A DNA stretch of 64,000 nucleotides from Clostridium magnum DSM 2767 (GTDB taxonomy: Bacteria; Bacillota; Clostridia; Clostridiales; Clostridiaceae), in the NCBI RefSeq assembly GCF_001623875.1, contig NZ_LWAE01000004.1:420321-484320 (forward strand), written 5' to 3'. The translations under genes and the position numbers were made by a program. Of this stretch, positions 1-8,467 are shown one piece after another. Under the pieces are notes generated by a model. The model was not told where the DNA came from and did no database searches. It saw only the letters and a program-made list of their open reading frames with translations. The first letter of the stretch is position 1; each line of letters begins with the position of its first letter.

Positions 1-351
1 TTTAGCCGCTGCATCAGCAGCAATAATAGCAGATGCAATACTAAAGAATTCCAATACCCCTAAATCTCTTAACTTTTCAACATTACTAGCTGCATTAATC
101 GCAGGTATTACCTGTGGATGAACGTTAGGCACTAATAACTTATTAACTACAGCTTCTCGTCCAGCAGCTTCACCATGGCTAATTGCCGCCTGTACAGCAC
201 CTACATTACCTGTAACTAAAATAATGTATTTGCCTGGACAAACAGTTTTAGCTAAAAGTAACTCTACTTCTGCAGACTTAATCATTTCATCTGCAACTTG
301 AATTCCCCTAGCAATACTATTTAATTCTATCAATCCTATAGTTCTTATCAT
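1..351 (-). CDS. pduT: BMC shell protein, PduT-like (partial)
   Basis: The start is present; the 3' end lies off the left edge. The visible 117 residues begin MIRTIGLIELNSIARGI, a complete first BMC fold, and then enter a second one (GVLEFFSIASAIIAADAAAK), so this is a tandem-domain trimeric shell protein. The KTVCPGKY segment places a cysteine where PduT carries the ligand of its pore [4Fe-4S] cluster, which is thought to pass electrons across the shell. The ATG overlaps the TGA of the upstream pduS-like gene, so the two are translationally coupled, which fits a PduS-PduT electron relay. Confidence 0.88.
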   Translation of the reverse strand, partial: MIRTIGLIELNSIARGIQVADEMIKSAEVELLLAKTVCPGKYIILVTGNVGAVQAAISHGEAAGREAVVNKLLVPNVHPQVIPAINAASNVEKLRDLGVLEFFSIASAIIAADAAAK

Positions 352-1694
352 TTTATCACCTCGGCTTGGATAGCTTTTATAGCTATACTATCGCTTATTT
401 CAGAGACTACTCCAGCAATACTTGCATGAACATTTGCTCCCATTTTACCCTCTTCAACTCTGCCTATAAGCTGTCCTTTTTCCACAGTATCTCCAACATT
501 AACAACAGCAGCTGTTGCTGTTCCTATTCCCTGTCTTAAAGGAATCTTTACTTCAATAGGATTTATTTCTTCACCTTCCTGCAGTCTTTGTCTTTTATAT
601 CCACTAAGCTGCAATCTAGCTACCAATCTTTCTGTAGGTACTTTTCTATAGTCTCTTAATATATTGCCTGTAAATGTGTTTGTAGTGTTTTCCCACTTTA
701 CTCCACTTTCTCTTAATTTACCTTTTACATAGACATTGATACGCTTAGGCGATAATCTCATAGGACACGCGTACATTTCACATACTCCACACTCACAACA
801 TATTATTGCCTGCTTTAAAACATCCTTATTATCTTCATTTAATGCAACACTTCTCATGATTTTATGAGGATTTATTGGATGTCCAATTAGGTTTCTAGGA
901 CACATGTCTGTACAGAAATGACATTGTATGCAAGCAGACTTAGCTTGGTTCTTCATATGGTCAATAGTCATTTTTTCCCTTTCAGCTAAATAGTGATCTG
1001 CAGGTAGTACTATAATGGCACCATCAGTCTTTGTAATAACTCTACTCTCGATCTGATCCTTTGACATTCTTTTTCCCATCATAGGCCCCCCCATTATTAT
1101 GGCATAATCTCTAGTAATTACTCCGCCGCACTTTTCTAAAATTTCTTTAACTGTTGTACCTATAGGCACTTTGACAATGGAAGGTTTAGATACTTCACCT
1201 ATAACCGTAACAAATTTATATGTCACAGGTTTATCCTGCATAGCTTCATATATATTAAATACAGTACCAGAATTTGAAACCACAGCACCAACATTCAAAG
1301 GAATTCCTGCTGGTGGTATTGTTCTTCCTGTTACTTCATAAACTAAAACCTGCTCATCTCCAGCTGGATAAAAGGCTCTGCTTAAATGGAGCTTTACCCT
1401 AGAATTAAACTTTCCTATAGATGCCCTTAATGCCTGTATCTCATCTTTATACTCTTCTTTTAATCCTATTACCAAGTGTTCTGCTCCAATTGCCTTGCCG
1501 ATTTCTTCTACTGCCTGTACTATTTCATCATTCTTGTTTCGCATCATATATTTATCCGATTGAAGTAATGGTTCGCATTCCAATCCATTCACTATAAAAT
1601 ACTCAACCTTGCAGTTTAGCTTAACATGAGTAGGGAAACCAGCTCCACCGGCTCCTATAATTCCAGCCTGTCGAATCTTCTCAAGTAAATCCAC
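348..1694 (-). CDS. pduS: PduS-like cobalamin reductase / RnfC-like electron-transfer protein
   Basis: A 448-residue protein. The N-terminal RnfC-like glycine-rich segment (GIIGAGGAGFPTH) fits NADH/FMN binding. Two ferredoxin motifs lie near residues 255-310 (CIQCHFCTDMCP and CCECGVCEMYACP), and the C-terminal part looks like a barrel-sandwich/SLBB region. PduS-family proteins move electrons from NADH at the compartment. The glycyl-radical enzyme here needs no B12, so the job is more likely NAD recycling with PduT than cobalamin reduction (inference). The start is GTG with a strong AGGAGGTG ribosome site 4-5 bases before it. Confidence 0.88.
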   Translation of the reverse strand: MDLLEKIRQAGIIGAGGAGFPTHVKLNCKVEYFIVNGLECEPLLQSDKYMMRNKNDEIVQAVEEIGKAIGAEHLVIGLKEEYKDEIQALRASIGKFNSRVKLHLSRAFYPAGDEQVLVYEVTGRTIPPAGIPLNVGAVVSNSGTVFNIYEAMQDKPVTYKFVTVIGEVSKPSIVKVPIGTTVKEILEKCGGVITRDYAIIMGGPMMGKRMSKDQIESRVITKTDGAIIVLPADHYLAEREKMTIDHMKNQAKSACIQCHFCTDMCPRNLIGHPINPHKIMRSVALNEDNKDVLKQAIICCECGVCEMYACPMRLSPKRINVYVKGKLRESGVKWENTTNTFTGNILRDYRKVPTERLVARLQLSGYKRQRLQEGEEINPIEVKIPLRQGIGTATAAVVNVGDTVEKGQLIGRVEEGKMGANVHASIAGVVSEISDSIAIKAIQAEVIK

Positions 1695-1732
1695 GCTTAC
1701 ACCTCCTTTTTTACTAGGTTAACAGCTTTCTA

Positions 1733-2014
1733 CTACTTATATCTTTCATCTACTTCAACAGAATCAATAATACCCACAATAGCTGCATCAGCTGGAATTC
1801 TTTTATCTTCATATATGGCTCCTGTTGAACTACCCTTAACTAAAAGAACATTATCCCCTATACCTGCACCGGCTGTGTCTACAGCAACTATAGAGTTACT
1901 TTCAATAACGTTTTTATTATCATCAATTAGTCTAACTAATAGAAGCTTTGCACCAATAAGTTTTTCACTTTTTTGAGTTGATACAACATTACCAACTACT
2001 TTTGCCAAATACAT
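1733..2014 (-). CDS. pduN: BMC vertex protein, EutN/PduN/CcmL family
   Basis: A 93-residue protein beginning MYLAKVVGNVVSTQKS and including LLVRLIDDN and VAVDTAGAGIGDNVLLVKGSS. This is the single-domain OB-fold family whose pentamers cap the twelve vertices of the icosahedral shell. Length is typical. It sits between the aldehyde dehydrogenase and pduS-like genes in the shell operon and has a GAGG ribosome site. Confidence 0.93.
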   Translation of the reverse strand: MYLAKVVGNVVSTQKSEKLIGAKLLLVRLIDDNKNVIESNSIVAVDTAGAGIGDNVLLVKGSSTGAIYEDKRIPADAAIVGIIDSVEVDERYK

Positions 2015-2059
2015 AACTAAATACCTCTTTAACTAGAATTTTTACTTGATTGTTCAATT

Positions 2060-3517
2060 TTAAGAGTTTAACTTTAACAAAAGACTTCTAACAATGTTTT
2101 CAAGGGCATCTTCTGATATACTCTCTAATGCTTTTTCAGGCTCTTCGCCTTTTAATTCTTCCAGTTCCTTAACTCCATAAGCCAGTCTCCTAATATTTAA
2201 TAGATTCATTGGACCAACATTATCTGAGGTTGCACTTCCACCTACTGCACCGCATCCTAATGTTAAAGCAGGCACAAGATTTGTTGTTCCACCAATTCCA
2301 CCAAGTGCTCCAGGAGTATTTACAAGTAATCTTGACACAGGTTTCTTAAGTAAAAACTCCCTTATCACGTCATCGTTATTTGAGTGGATTACTAAAGTAT
2401 GCCCCTTTCCCTCATTCATCAATATTTCAATACATCTGTCACAAGCCTTTTCCCAATTTTCTTCACAATAAAATGCCAATATTGGAGCAAGTTTTTCTCT
2501 TGAGTAAGGATTATTTTTTCCTACTGTATCTTGTTCAGAGATTAACACTTTTGTGCACTCTGGTATGTCTAAACCTGCTAGTTCAGCTAATGTTTGTACA
2601 CTCTTTCCTACTATTTGTGGATTCATTGTTCCATTGGCTCTTAATATAAACTTACCTAATCTATCAGACTCAGCTTTATCTAAAAAATATGCTCCCTGTT
2701 TCTTTAACTCTGCCACAATCTCTTCCCTACTGCAGGCCTCTATAACGATTGATTGCTCTGATGCACAGATTACACCATTGTCAAAGGTTTTGCTATCAAT
2801 TATTCTTTTAACAGCAAGTTCAGGATCTGCAGATTTTTCAATAAATGCTGGTCCATTTCCAGGTCCAACTCCTATTGCCGGTGTTCCTGAACTATAAGCA
2901 GCCTTAACCATTGCTTCTCCGCCAGTAGCTAGTATTAATGCAACATCATTGTGTTTCATTAGTTCATTTGTTCCTTGCATTGAAAGGATAGTCATACATC
3001 CAATTATGCCTTCTGGTGCACCAGCTTCTACTGCTGCTTTGCTTAATACCTCTACAGTTTCTATAATACATTTTTTAGCAGTTGGATGTGGTGAGAATAC
3101 TATAGCATTTCCTGCTTTTAATGCCACTAACGCCTTGTAGATTGTAGTTGAAGTAGGATTTGTTGAAGGAATAAGACCAGCTACAACGCCCATGGGTACA
3201 GCCACTTCTACTATTCTTTTTTCTATGTCTTCATTAATGATTCCAACAGTTTTCATATCTTTTATATGGTTATACACGATATTACTTGCAAACTTATTTT
3301 TCAATACTTTATCTTCCCATTTTCCAAAACCAGTCTCTTCATTAGCTAACTTTGCAAGTCTCACAGCTTCTGCCTCAGCAGCCTCAGCTATTGCTTTAAC
3401 AATTTTATCTATCTGTTCTTGAGAAAAATTTTTAAATTGCTCTTGAGCTTTTTTTGCTCTTAAAATAAGATTTCTTGTTTCTTGTACTGATTGTAAATCT
3501 CTATCTAATATTTCCAT
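2060..3517 (-). CDS. pduP: CoA-acylating aldehyde dehydrogenase, PduP-like
   Basis: A 485-residue NAD-dependent acylating aldehyde dehydrogenase that oxidises the dehydratase product (propanal, or 3-hydroxypropanal from glycerol) to its acyl-CoA. The catalytic cysteine is C251 in DNGVICASEQS, with the ATGGEAMVKAAY and GVGPGNGPAFIEKSAD segments of the family. There is no N-terminal targeting extension. A C-terminal amphipathic tail after a hydrophilic linker (SISEDALENIVRSLLLKL, about residues 465-483) looks like an encapsulation peptide, a placement known in glycyl-radical-enzyme compartments. The start has a GGAGGT ribosome site. Confidence 0.92.
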   Translation of the reverse strand: MEILDRDLQSVQETRNLILRAKKAQEQFKNFSQEQIDKIVKAIAEAAEAEAVRLAKLANEETGFGKWEDKVLKNKFASNIVYNHIKDMKTVGIINEDIEKRIVEVAVPMGVVAGLIPSTNPTSTTIYKALVALKAGNAIVFSPHPTAKKCIIETVEVLSKAAVEAGAPEGIIGCMTILSMQGTNELMKHNDVALILATGGEAMVKAAYSSGTPAIGVGPGNGPAFIEKSADPELAVKRIIDSKTFDNGVICASEQSIVIEACSREEIVAELKKQGAYFLDKAESDRLGKFILRANGTMNPQIVGKSVQTLAELAGLDIPECTKVLISEQDTVGKNNPYSREKLAPILAFYCEENWEKACDRCIEILMNEGKGHTLVIHSNNDDVIREFLLKKPVSRLLVNTPGALGGIGGTTNLVPALTLGCGAVGGSATSDNVGPMNLLNIRRLAYGVKELEELKGEEPEKALESISEDALENIVRSLLLKLNS

Positions 3518-3551
3518 TATTTTCTACCTCCATTTTTTAATTTTTAATAGC

Positions 3552-4370
3552 TTAACAGAATTCAACTCTAAGATTATTATTGTAAATATAATCTTTAGCT
3601 AGAGGAGTAATTATTGTCCCCTTATTTAACCTAATCACACCATCCTCTAAAGTGTGGTTAATATCTTTTACTGTCAAAATAGAAGAATTAAATATAATTC
3701 TTTCTTCTTTTTTGTTTTCAATAAGCTTGTTTTGTCTGGCTATATTTTCCTTTTTATTGCTTTCAGTATATCTCTCCGGAATATCAACTTTTTTCTTATC
3801 AAAAGGTTGAAGTGATGATTTGTAAAATTTATCCTGAATAGTTTCTCTAAATTCACTTGAGTCAATAAATTTAACCCCAAAACTATCTAATATTTTCTCA
3901 TGATTTGAAAGCATTGAATTGTAAGCTAAATTACTTGAAAATCCTTCAGAAATGTTAATGGAATTTTGGGAATCATAGCTATCTCTCACAGCAATAATTT
4001 CTTTACTAAGCATTATTGCTCGTGCTATACCAATTGTGATAAGGTTATCTTCTATTCCTAGAGCCACTTTACTTAAGGTATTCCTTGTAAGTATAGGAAT
4101 CAGGATAAACTCCGAGCTCCTTATAGTCTCATTTAACTTATCTTGCGAGTCTATAATTCTACCTTTTAATTTTTCTATTAATCTTTTATCTATAACTGAT
4201 GCTGCTGCCTCCGACATGACTATGTTATAATCTATTAATTCAAAATCTGATAACGTGCTTATCAGACTTTCTGCATTAACCTTGCCTCCACTTATAAAAA
4301 TTAATATCTTTTTATTAATTAATGGCAATATTTGTCTAACTATACTTTTTATTATTTCTTCCATATTCAT
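3552..4370 (-). CDS. Uncharacterised flavoprotein-like BMC-operon protein
   Basis: A 272-residue protein that I do not recognise firmly. The N-terminal half (KKILIFISGGKVNAESLISTL followed by SEFILIPILTRNTLSKVALG) resembles the fold of the flavoprotein/phosphopantothenoylcysteine-decarboxylase family. A lysine-rich linker near residues 190-225 leads to a C-terminal motif, GTIITPLAKDYIYNNNLRVEF, whose ITPLAKD pattern recurs in other BMC accessory proteins. It lies between the eutJ-like and pduP-like genes, 14 bases after eutJ, so it is co-transcribed. It may bind a flavin or act in enzyme assembly. Its start has only a weak GGGGCG ribosome site. Confidence 0.6.
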   Translation of the reverse strand: MNMEEIIKSIVRQILPLINKKILIFISGGKVNAESLISTLSDFELIDYNIVMSEAAASVIDKRLIEKLKGRIIDSQDKLNETIRSSEFILIPILTRNTLSKVALGIEDNLITIGIARAIMLSKEIIAVRDSYDSQNSINISEGFSSNLAYNSMLSNHEKILDSFGVKFIDSSEFRETIQDKFYKSSLQPFDKKKVDIPERYTESNKKENIARQNKLIENKKEERIIFNSSILTVKDINHTLEDGVIRLNKGTIITPLAKDYIYNNNLRVEFC

Positions 4371-4384
4371 AATAGCGCCCCATT

Positions 4385-5230
4385 CTAGATATTGCTTATA
4401 GCAATTCCAATTGGTGTTACAAGTAAGGGATTATATGGCTTTATTGATTTTATTGAAGTATATTTTTGGAAAACACTTTCTAGCCCTTTAAGACAGCAGG
4501 TTCCTCCAACCAGGTAAATACACTCCACATAAAATCCATTTATGCTTCTTAAAACTATATCTGCCATTTTTTCAATTACTGGTGTAACAAGTGGAAAAAC
4601 CATATTATAGTTATTAGGATCTAATTTGTATTTCTCTGCATTTTCAAAGGATATATTGAAGTTTCCTGCAGTAACAAGAGTAAGATGAGTTCCTCCAGTT
4701 GGTTCATCTGCTGAAAAGACAACTTTTCCATCTTCTAATACTGATATACCTGTGGTACCACCACCAATGTCAACAACAGCTCCATTTTTAGTATTAAGAA
4801 CTTTTGCTGCTGCCTCAGGTTCGTCTATAACATTAGTAACCTGAAAGCCAGATGCTTCAACAACATTTTTAATAACCTTGACATTTCCTTTAATTATTCC
4901 TGGAGGTATAGCAGTTGCTGCATAATTAAGTTCTAGATTGAGCTTTTTTTCTACTCTTTCTTTAAGTTCTTTCACAATATTTACTGCTCCAATGTAATCT
5001 ACTACTATACCATCCTTTACTACTCTAGCTGATTTTAAAGCACAAGCTATAGGTCTATTCTCTTTATCTAAAACCGTTATAACAATATTGGATGTCCCTA
5101 AGTCCACTCCCACTTTTATATCACTTTTAGTTAACTTTTTAATGATATTTTCACTATTTTTAAAATTTAAATTTTCATCTAAAATTTTATCTTCCATATC
5201 TTTTATAACTTTATTTGCACTTTCCAACAT
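4385..5230 (-). CDS. eutJ: EutJ-like Hsp70/actin-fold ATPase
   Basis: About 281 residues with the actin-fold phosphate-1 motif VGVDLGTSNIVITVLD near the N terminus, the second phosphate motif NGAVVDIGGGTTGISVL in the middle and the adenosine motif IYLVGGTCCLKGLE near the C terminus. EutJ is a chaperone-like protein of ethanolamine and other compartment operons with no proven reaction. The ATG at 5230 follows AGGTGA closely. A GTG at 5239 overlapping the pduL stop is an alternative start. It is not a B12-dehydratase reactivase: it is half the size of DhaF and the local dehydratase is a radical enzyme. Confidence 0.85.
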   Translation of the reverse strand: MLESANKVIKDMEDKILDENLNFKNSENIIKKLTKSDIKVGVDLGTSNIVITVLDKENRPIACALKSARVVKDGIVVDYIGAVNIVKELKERVEKKLNLELNYAATAIPPGIIKGNVKVIKNVVEASGFQVTNVIDEPEAAAKVLNTKNGAVVDIGGGTTGISVLEDGKVVFSADEPTGGTHLTLVTAGNFNISFENAEKYKLDPNNYNMVFPLVTPVIEKMADIVLRSINGFYVECIYLVGGTCCLKGLESVFQKYTSIKSIKPYNPLLVTPIGIAISNI

Positions 5231-5235
5231 AGCTA

Positions 5236-5886
5236 TCACCTATTTTTACCTGTAATCCTTACTAAATCTTTGTTTTTTATTTCTGTAGCATTTGCCTCAT
5301 CTGTATCTACATGCATTTCCAGGTCAGAATCCTCAGTTACTCTTATAAGTACATTATTAAATACCACTTTTCTTTCCCCTAAGGTTTCTACATCTACCAA
5401 ATCATTATCTTTAACTCCAAATAACTGTGATTGTTTCTCAGTCATATGTATGTGCCTTTTTGCACATATTACATTTTCATTGAATACTTTCATTCCCTTA
5501 GGTCCGATTACACATAAAGAAGCTGATCCAGATATGTTTCCTGAATTTCTTACTGGTGCCTTTATCCCTAAGCTAAAGGCATCCGTTTTAGATATTTCAA
5601 TTTGGCTATATTTCCTTACGGGACCAAGAATTCTTACGTTAGTAAAGCAACCCCTCGGTCCCGCAATACATACAGTCTCTTCAGCTGCAAATTGTCCTGG
5701 TTGGCTTAATTCTTTTTTTATAGTAAGTTTATACCCATTGCCAAACAAAGTATCTAAATCCTCCTGAGTTAGATGAATATGTCTATTAGACACTCCAACA
5801 GGTATACATAAGCTCCTATCCTTGATTTTTGATTTTTTAATTATTTCCCAAACTATGTCTTTTACAAGCATATCATTTAGCTTCAT
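5236..5886 (-). CDS. pduL: Phosphate propanoyltransferase PduL
   Basis: 216 residues. PduL converts acyl-CoA plus phosphate to acyl phosphate and CoA, recycling CoA inside the shell and feeding acetate/propionate kinase. Two signature zinc-site repeats are visible, [11 protein letters not shown] and ICAKRHIHM. The first 20 residues ([20 protein letters not shown]) form an amphipathic helix suited to encapsulation. I chose the ATG at 5886 because GGAGGTGA lies about 8 bases upstream; an in-frame TTG at 5904 overlaps that ribosome site. It overlaps the end of the preceding shell gene by 14 bases. Confidence 0.94.
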   Translation of the reverse strand: MKLNDMLVKDIVWEIIKKSKIKDRSLCIPVGVSNRHIHLTQEDLDTLFGNGYKLTIKKELSQPGQFAAEETVCIAGPRGCFTNVRILGPVRKYSQIEISKTDAFSLGIKAPVRNSGNISGSASLCVIGPKGMKVFNENVICAKRHIHMTEKQSQLFGVKDNDLVDVETLGERKVVFNNVLIRVTEDSDLEMHVDTDEANATEIKNKDLVRITGKNR

Positions 5887-6631
5887 AACTTGTATCACCT
5901 CCAATATTATCCATTTTATCTTTGTAATGCATACATAAATTTTTAGGTTGTCCTCTTTTTCTTAAACACATTGGATCATGGCACAAATTACAACTAATCT
6001 CTTTTTTATCTTCTAATTGTTGATTTTCTTCAACTAATTCATTATCTGTATTATCGGTATCATTGCTATTTTCAATCTCAGCTTTAACCTTACCACTTTT
6101 AATCATGCCTATATCTATGACTGTACTTATTTCCTGTACATCTTCAACATCTTTATTATTATCTTTATTGTCCTTTTTCTCAGATATAAAAATATCCTCA
6201 TTTACCCTCTCACTACAGGTTGAAGTCTCATTATTATTTACTTCATCCGGATCTAAAACTTCCTCGTTATTTTCTACTTTATTAGAAAACTCCATTTCTC
6301 CTTCATTTTTATAACTATTCTCACTGTCCTCTACTTTAGTCTTAGATACTACTTGTTTAGTTGGCTCCGATTCAACCATTGCACTAATTCCTTTAGCTGG
6401 TCTTGGAATAACTAAAGCAGCTACTAATTGATCTTGAACTATATCCCTTGCCTTAGCAGCATCGATTGCAGACTTGACTGCACCTACGTCGCCTTCTACC
6501 TTTACGGTTATCAGTGCTCCATTTGTAAGTTCATAACCTATTAGATTAACATTTGCTGACTTAAGACATGTATCGGCTGCTTCAATAGCTGCAACCTTTC
6601 CCACAACTTCTATAAATCCAAGTGCCTGCAT
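5873..6631 (-). CDS. pduK: BMC shell protein with C-terminal Fe-S motif, PduK-like
   Basis: About 252 residues. A single BMC domain ([20 protein letters not shown] to roughly residue 90) is followed by a long acidic, low-complexity linker rich in D, E and N. A C-terminal cysteine cluster then reads [15 protein letters not shown] with a later NLCMHYKD, the arrangement seen in PduK and thought to hold an iron-sulphur cluster. It may link the shell to redox partners such as PduS and PduT (inference). The ATG at 6631 has AAAGGTGG upstream; GTG codons at 6646 and 6643 overlap that site. Confidence 0.85.
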   Translation of the reverse strand: MQALGFIEVVGKVAAIEAADTCLKSANVNLIGYELTNGALITVKVEGDVGAVKSAIDAAKARDIVQDQLVAALVIPRPAKGISAMVESEPTKQVVSKTKVEDSENSYKNEGEMEFSNKVENNEEVLDPDEVNNNETSTCSERVNEDIFISEKKDNKDNNKDVEDVQEISTVIDIGMIKSGKVKAEIENSNDTDNTDNELVEENQQLEDKKEISCNLCHDPMCLRKRGQPKNLCMHYKDKMDNIGGDTSYEAK

Positions 6632-6726
6632 CTTTGTTGACACCACCTTTGTTTACTTCAACTTAAAACTTTTTTACATGAATAACTAAACCTAATGATT
6701 ACAACTATTTTAGTATTATATATTTT

Positions 6727-6779
6727 TAAAACATCCTTTTTACGCAATTTACATAAATTTAGTTGAAAAGGATGTTTTA
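6727..6779 (-). terminator. Intercistronic hairpin between pduB-like and pduK-like genes
   Basis: A 13-14 bp stem (AAAACATCCTTTT pairing with AAAAGGATGTTTT) with a loop of about 25 bases. In the operon direction the downstream arm is followed by TTTTAAAAATAT. It lies in the only large gap of the shell operon (6632-6848). I infer a partial terminator or processing site that would make the two first shell genes more abundant than the enzymes behind them. Confidence 0.6.
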
Positions 6780-6848
6780 TTTTAAAATTAGATTTCCATT
6801 TATGATTTTAATTAAACGTTCTCACATTGCCCATATGTTATATGTATT

Positions 6849-7727
6849 TTAAATATAAGGCTTTGTGGTTGAAACAGGATTTTGTCCCATAGATTTTAAT
6901 ATTCCTATTCCTACTTCTCTAGCTGCTATTACTGACTGCCTAACAGCCCCTGAATCTCCTGTTATTGTTATAATAATTTCGTTTGAGTGTGCTGTACCAT
7001 CATTCGGGCTTGCATAAGTAACTAATTCTACATTAGCAGTTTTCATTGCAGTATCTGCCATAACCAAACCTACTGCTGCTGGTGCTCCTACAATTATTCC
7101 GAAAGATTTTCCAAGTGGAGCTCCAAAGGCCTTTTCAAGTGCAAGACTTGCTCTAGCAGTATAATGAAGCTCTACATGTCCTGCATCACAACCATATACA
7201 TCACCAAAAGTTCTTTCTACATCTTTTAATGTAACTTCAACAGCTCTTCTTGCATCCGATACATCTTCAGAAGCAAAAATTATAAGTGATCCATGTCCTG
7301 CTCCACCTTTTGTATCCCTTGCAAGCTCTATTGCCACAATTTCAGTATTTGTTGCCTTTACAGCCTCATCTGCGGCCATAATATGAGGACCAGCACCTGT
7401 TCTTGCGCTTACAATTCCTAATGAACGATACTTAGGATCTAATTTCATTTTCTCATGAAGATATCCATCAATATTAGCTATAACTAAACCAACTGTATCT
7501 CCAATAGCACATCCTACATATTCTGTTATCGTAGGTATATCATTTACCATATGAACTCCCCTCTTTTCCTCTTTTTCTATTAATTTTTCTTCTTGTAACT
7601 CAGATTTAAGATTTTCTATGCTATTTATTTCAGTTGCGGTACTCTTTATCAAATCACTATTTGAGCTTTCTATATTTATTTTCTTTCTAAGCTCTTCCAA
7701 AACCTTATTAATTATCTCTTGATCCAT
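6849..7727 (-). CDS. pduB: BMC tandem-domain shell protein, PduB/EtuB-like
   Basis: 292 residues with two BMC folds, about residues 75-180 and 185-285 (GCAIGDTVGLVIANIDG and GKSFGIIVGAPAAVGLVMAD), giving a trimeric shell tile. The first 59 residues are an extra charged extension with an amphipathic start (MDQEIINKVLEELRKKIN), as in full-length PduB, whose N terminus helps anchor cargo. An internal ATG (residue 60) has its own strong ribosome site, so a short PduB' form is probable. It is the second gene of the operon. Confidence 0.9.
   Translation of the reverse strand: MDQEIINKVLEELRKKINIESSNSDLIKSTATEINSIENLKSELQEEKLIEKEEKRGVHMVNDIPTITEYVGCAIGDTVGLVIANIDGYLHEKMKLDPKYRSLGIVSARTGAGPHIMAADEAVKATNTEIVAIELARDTKGGAGHGSLIIFASEDVSDARRAVEVTLKDVERTFGDVYGCDAGHVELHYTARASLALEKAFGAPLGKSFGIIVGAPAAVGLVMADTAMKTANVELVTYASPNDGTAHSNEIIITITGDSGAVRQSVIAAREVGIGILKSMGQNPVSTTKPYI
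7548..7562 (-). promoter_or_regulatory. Internal ribosome site and start for a PduB' form
   Basis: In the coding direction the run GAGGGGAGTTCAT directly precedes the ATG of residue 60 (MVNDIPTITEYVG), giving an SD-like AGGGGAG with ideal spacing. Salmonella pduB makes PduB and PduB' from such dual starts. The same position at the boundary of the extension makes this unlikely to be chance. Confidence 0.6.
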
Positions 7728-7749
7728 TTTTTCACCTCAAAACCTCTAA

Positions 7750-8031
7750 TTATTTTGACAATGAAGGTAATATTTTTTCTACATCTGTATGTGGTCTTGG
7801 AATTACATGTACTGAAATAACTTCCCCTACTCTCTTAGCTGAAGCAACACCAGCATCAGTAGCAGCTTTAACAGCTCCAACATCCCCTCTTACCATAACA
7901 GTTACAAGTCCTGATCCTATTTTGTCATATCCTATTAAAGCAACATTTGCTGCCTTAACCATTGAATCTGCAGCCTCTACAGCAGCTACTAATCCCTTAG
8001 TTTCTATCATTCCCAATGCTTCTTGTCCCAT
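7750..8031 (-). CDS. pduA: BMC hexameric shell protein, PduA/PduJ-like
   Basis: A 93-residue single BMC domain: [20 protein letters not shown], the [20 protein letters not shown] stretch with the pore loop, and [19 protein letters not shown] at the end. These hexamers make up most of the facets, and their pore admits small polar substrates. It is the first gene of the operon, with a GGAGGTG ribosome site, and probably the most highly translated. Confidence 0.95.
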   Translation of the reverse strand: MGQEALGMIETKGLVAAVEAADSMVKAANVALIGYDKIGSGLVTVMVRGDVGAVKAATDAGVASAKRVGEVISVHVIPRPHTDVEKILPSLSK

Positions 8032-8120
8032 AAAATCGCACCTCCATAAGTTTTAATATTTTTTATAATCAAGTTTGCAATTTAATTTTATTACCAAACT
8101 GATTGAAATTTTTTAATAAA

Positions 8121-8176
8121 TTCGACTCCATTTTGTACAATATATATTTATATATGTTGTATTATTTTGATGTGTT
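8121..8176 (-). promoter_or_regulatory. Promoter element shared with the dehydratase gene
   Basis: The 436-base gap between the shell operon and the divergent kinase gene contains a 56-bp block that aligns without gaps to 14342-14397, upstream of the glycyl-radical dehydratase. I count 44 of 56 identical bases. The core is TTTTGTA, then ATATG.TGTA, then TATTTTGATGT. Both copies have the same orientation relative to their genes, about 100-150 bases ahead of the start. The likely binder is the neighbouring AraC-type response regulator (inference). Confidence 0.65.
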
Positions 8177-8467
8177 AGGAATTTGTTATATTTTTATATT
8201 AATTAGTTAATTTTCTTGTAAAGCAATACATTAAATATTATAATTTTATTAAATACTAAAAAACTTTACTTTAGTAGTACGATTGATTAAATGTTAATTT
8301 TTTAACTTGTTTGGTTGTTTTGAAAATACCTTTAATAAATTTTATTTTCTCTAACTTTCAAATCATATGATTTTTAAAACATTCTTAGATTTTACAAATA
8401 CATATATAAATTAGACTTCTAAGCAATTTACCTATTTACAAGATTTCTTTTTACGGAGGATATACAA

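Noticed and set aside
2380..3422. Plus-strand ORFs opposite the aldehyde dehydrogenase
   Set aside because: They are antisense shadows of a strong coding frame, with no ribosome sites and no recognisable domain.
5887..5904. Longer PduL starting at TTG 5904
   Set aside because: The TTG lies within the ribosome site of the ATG at 5886.
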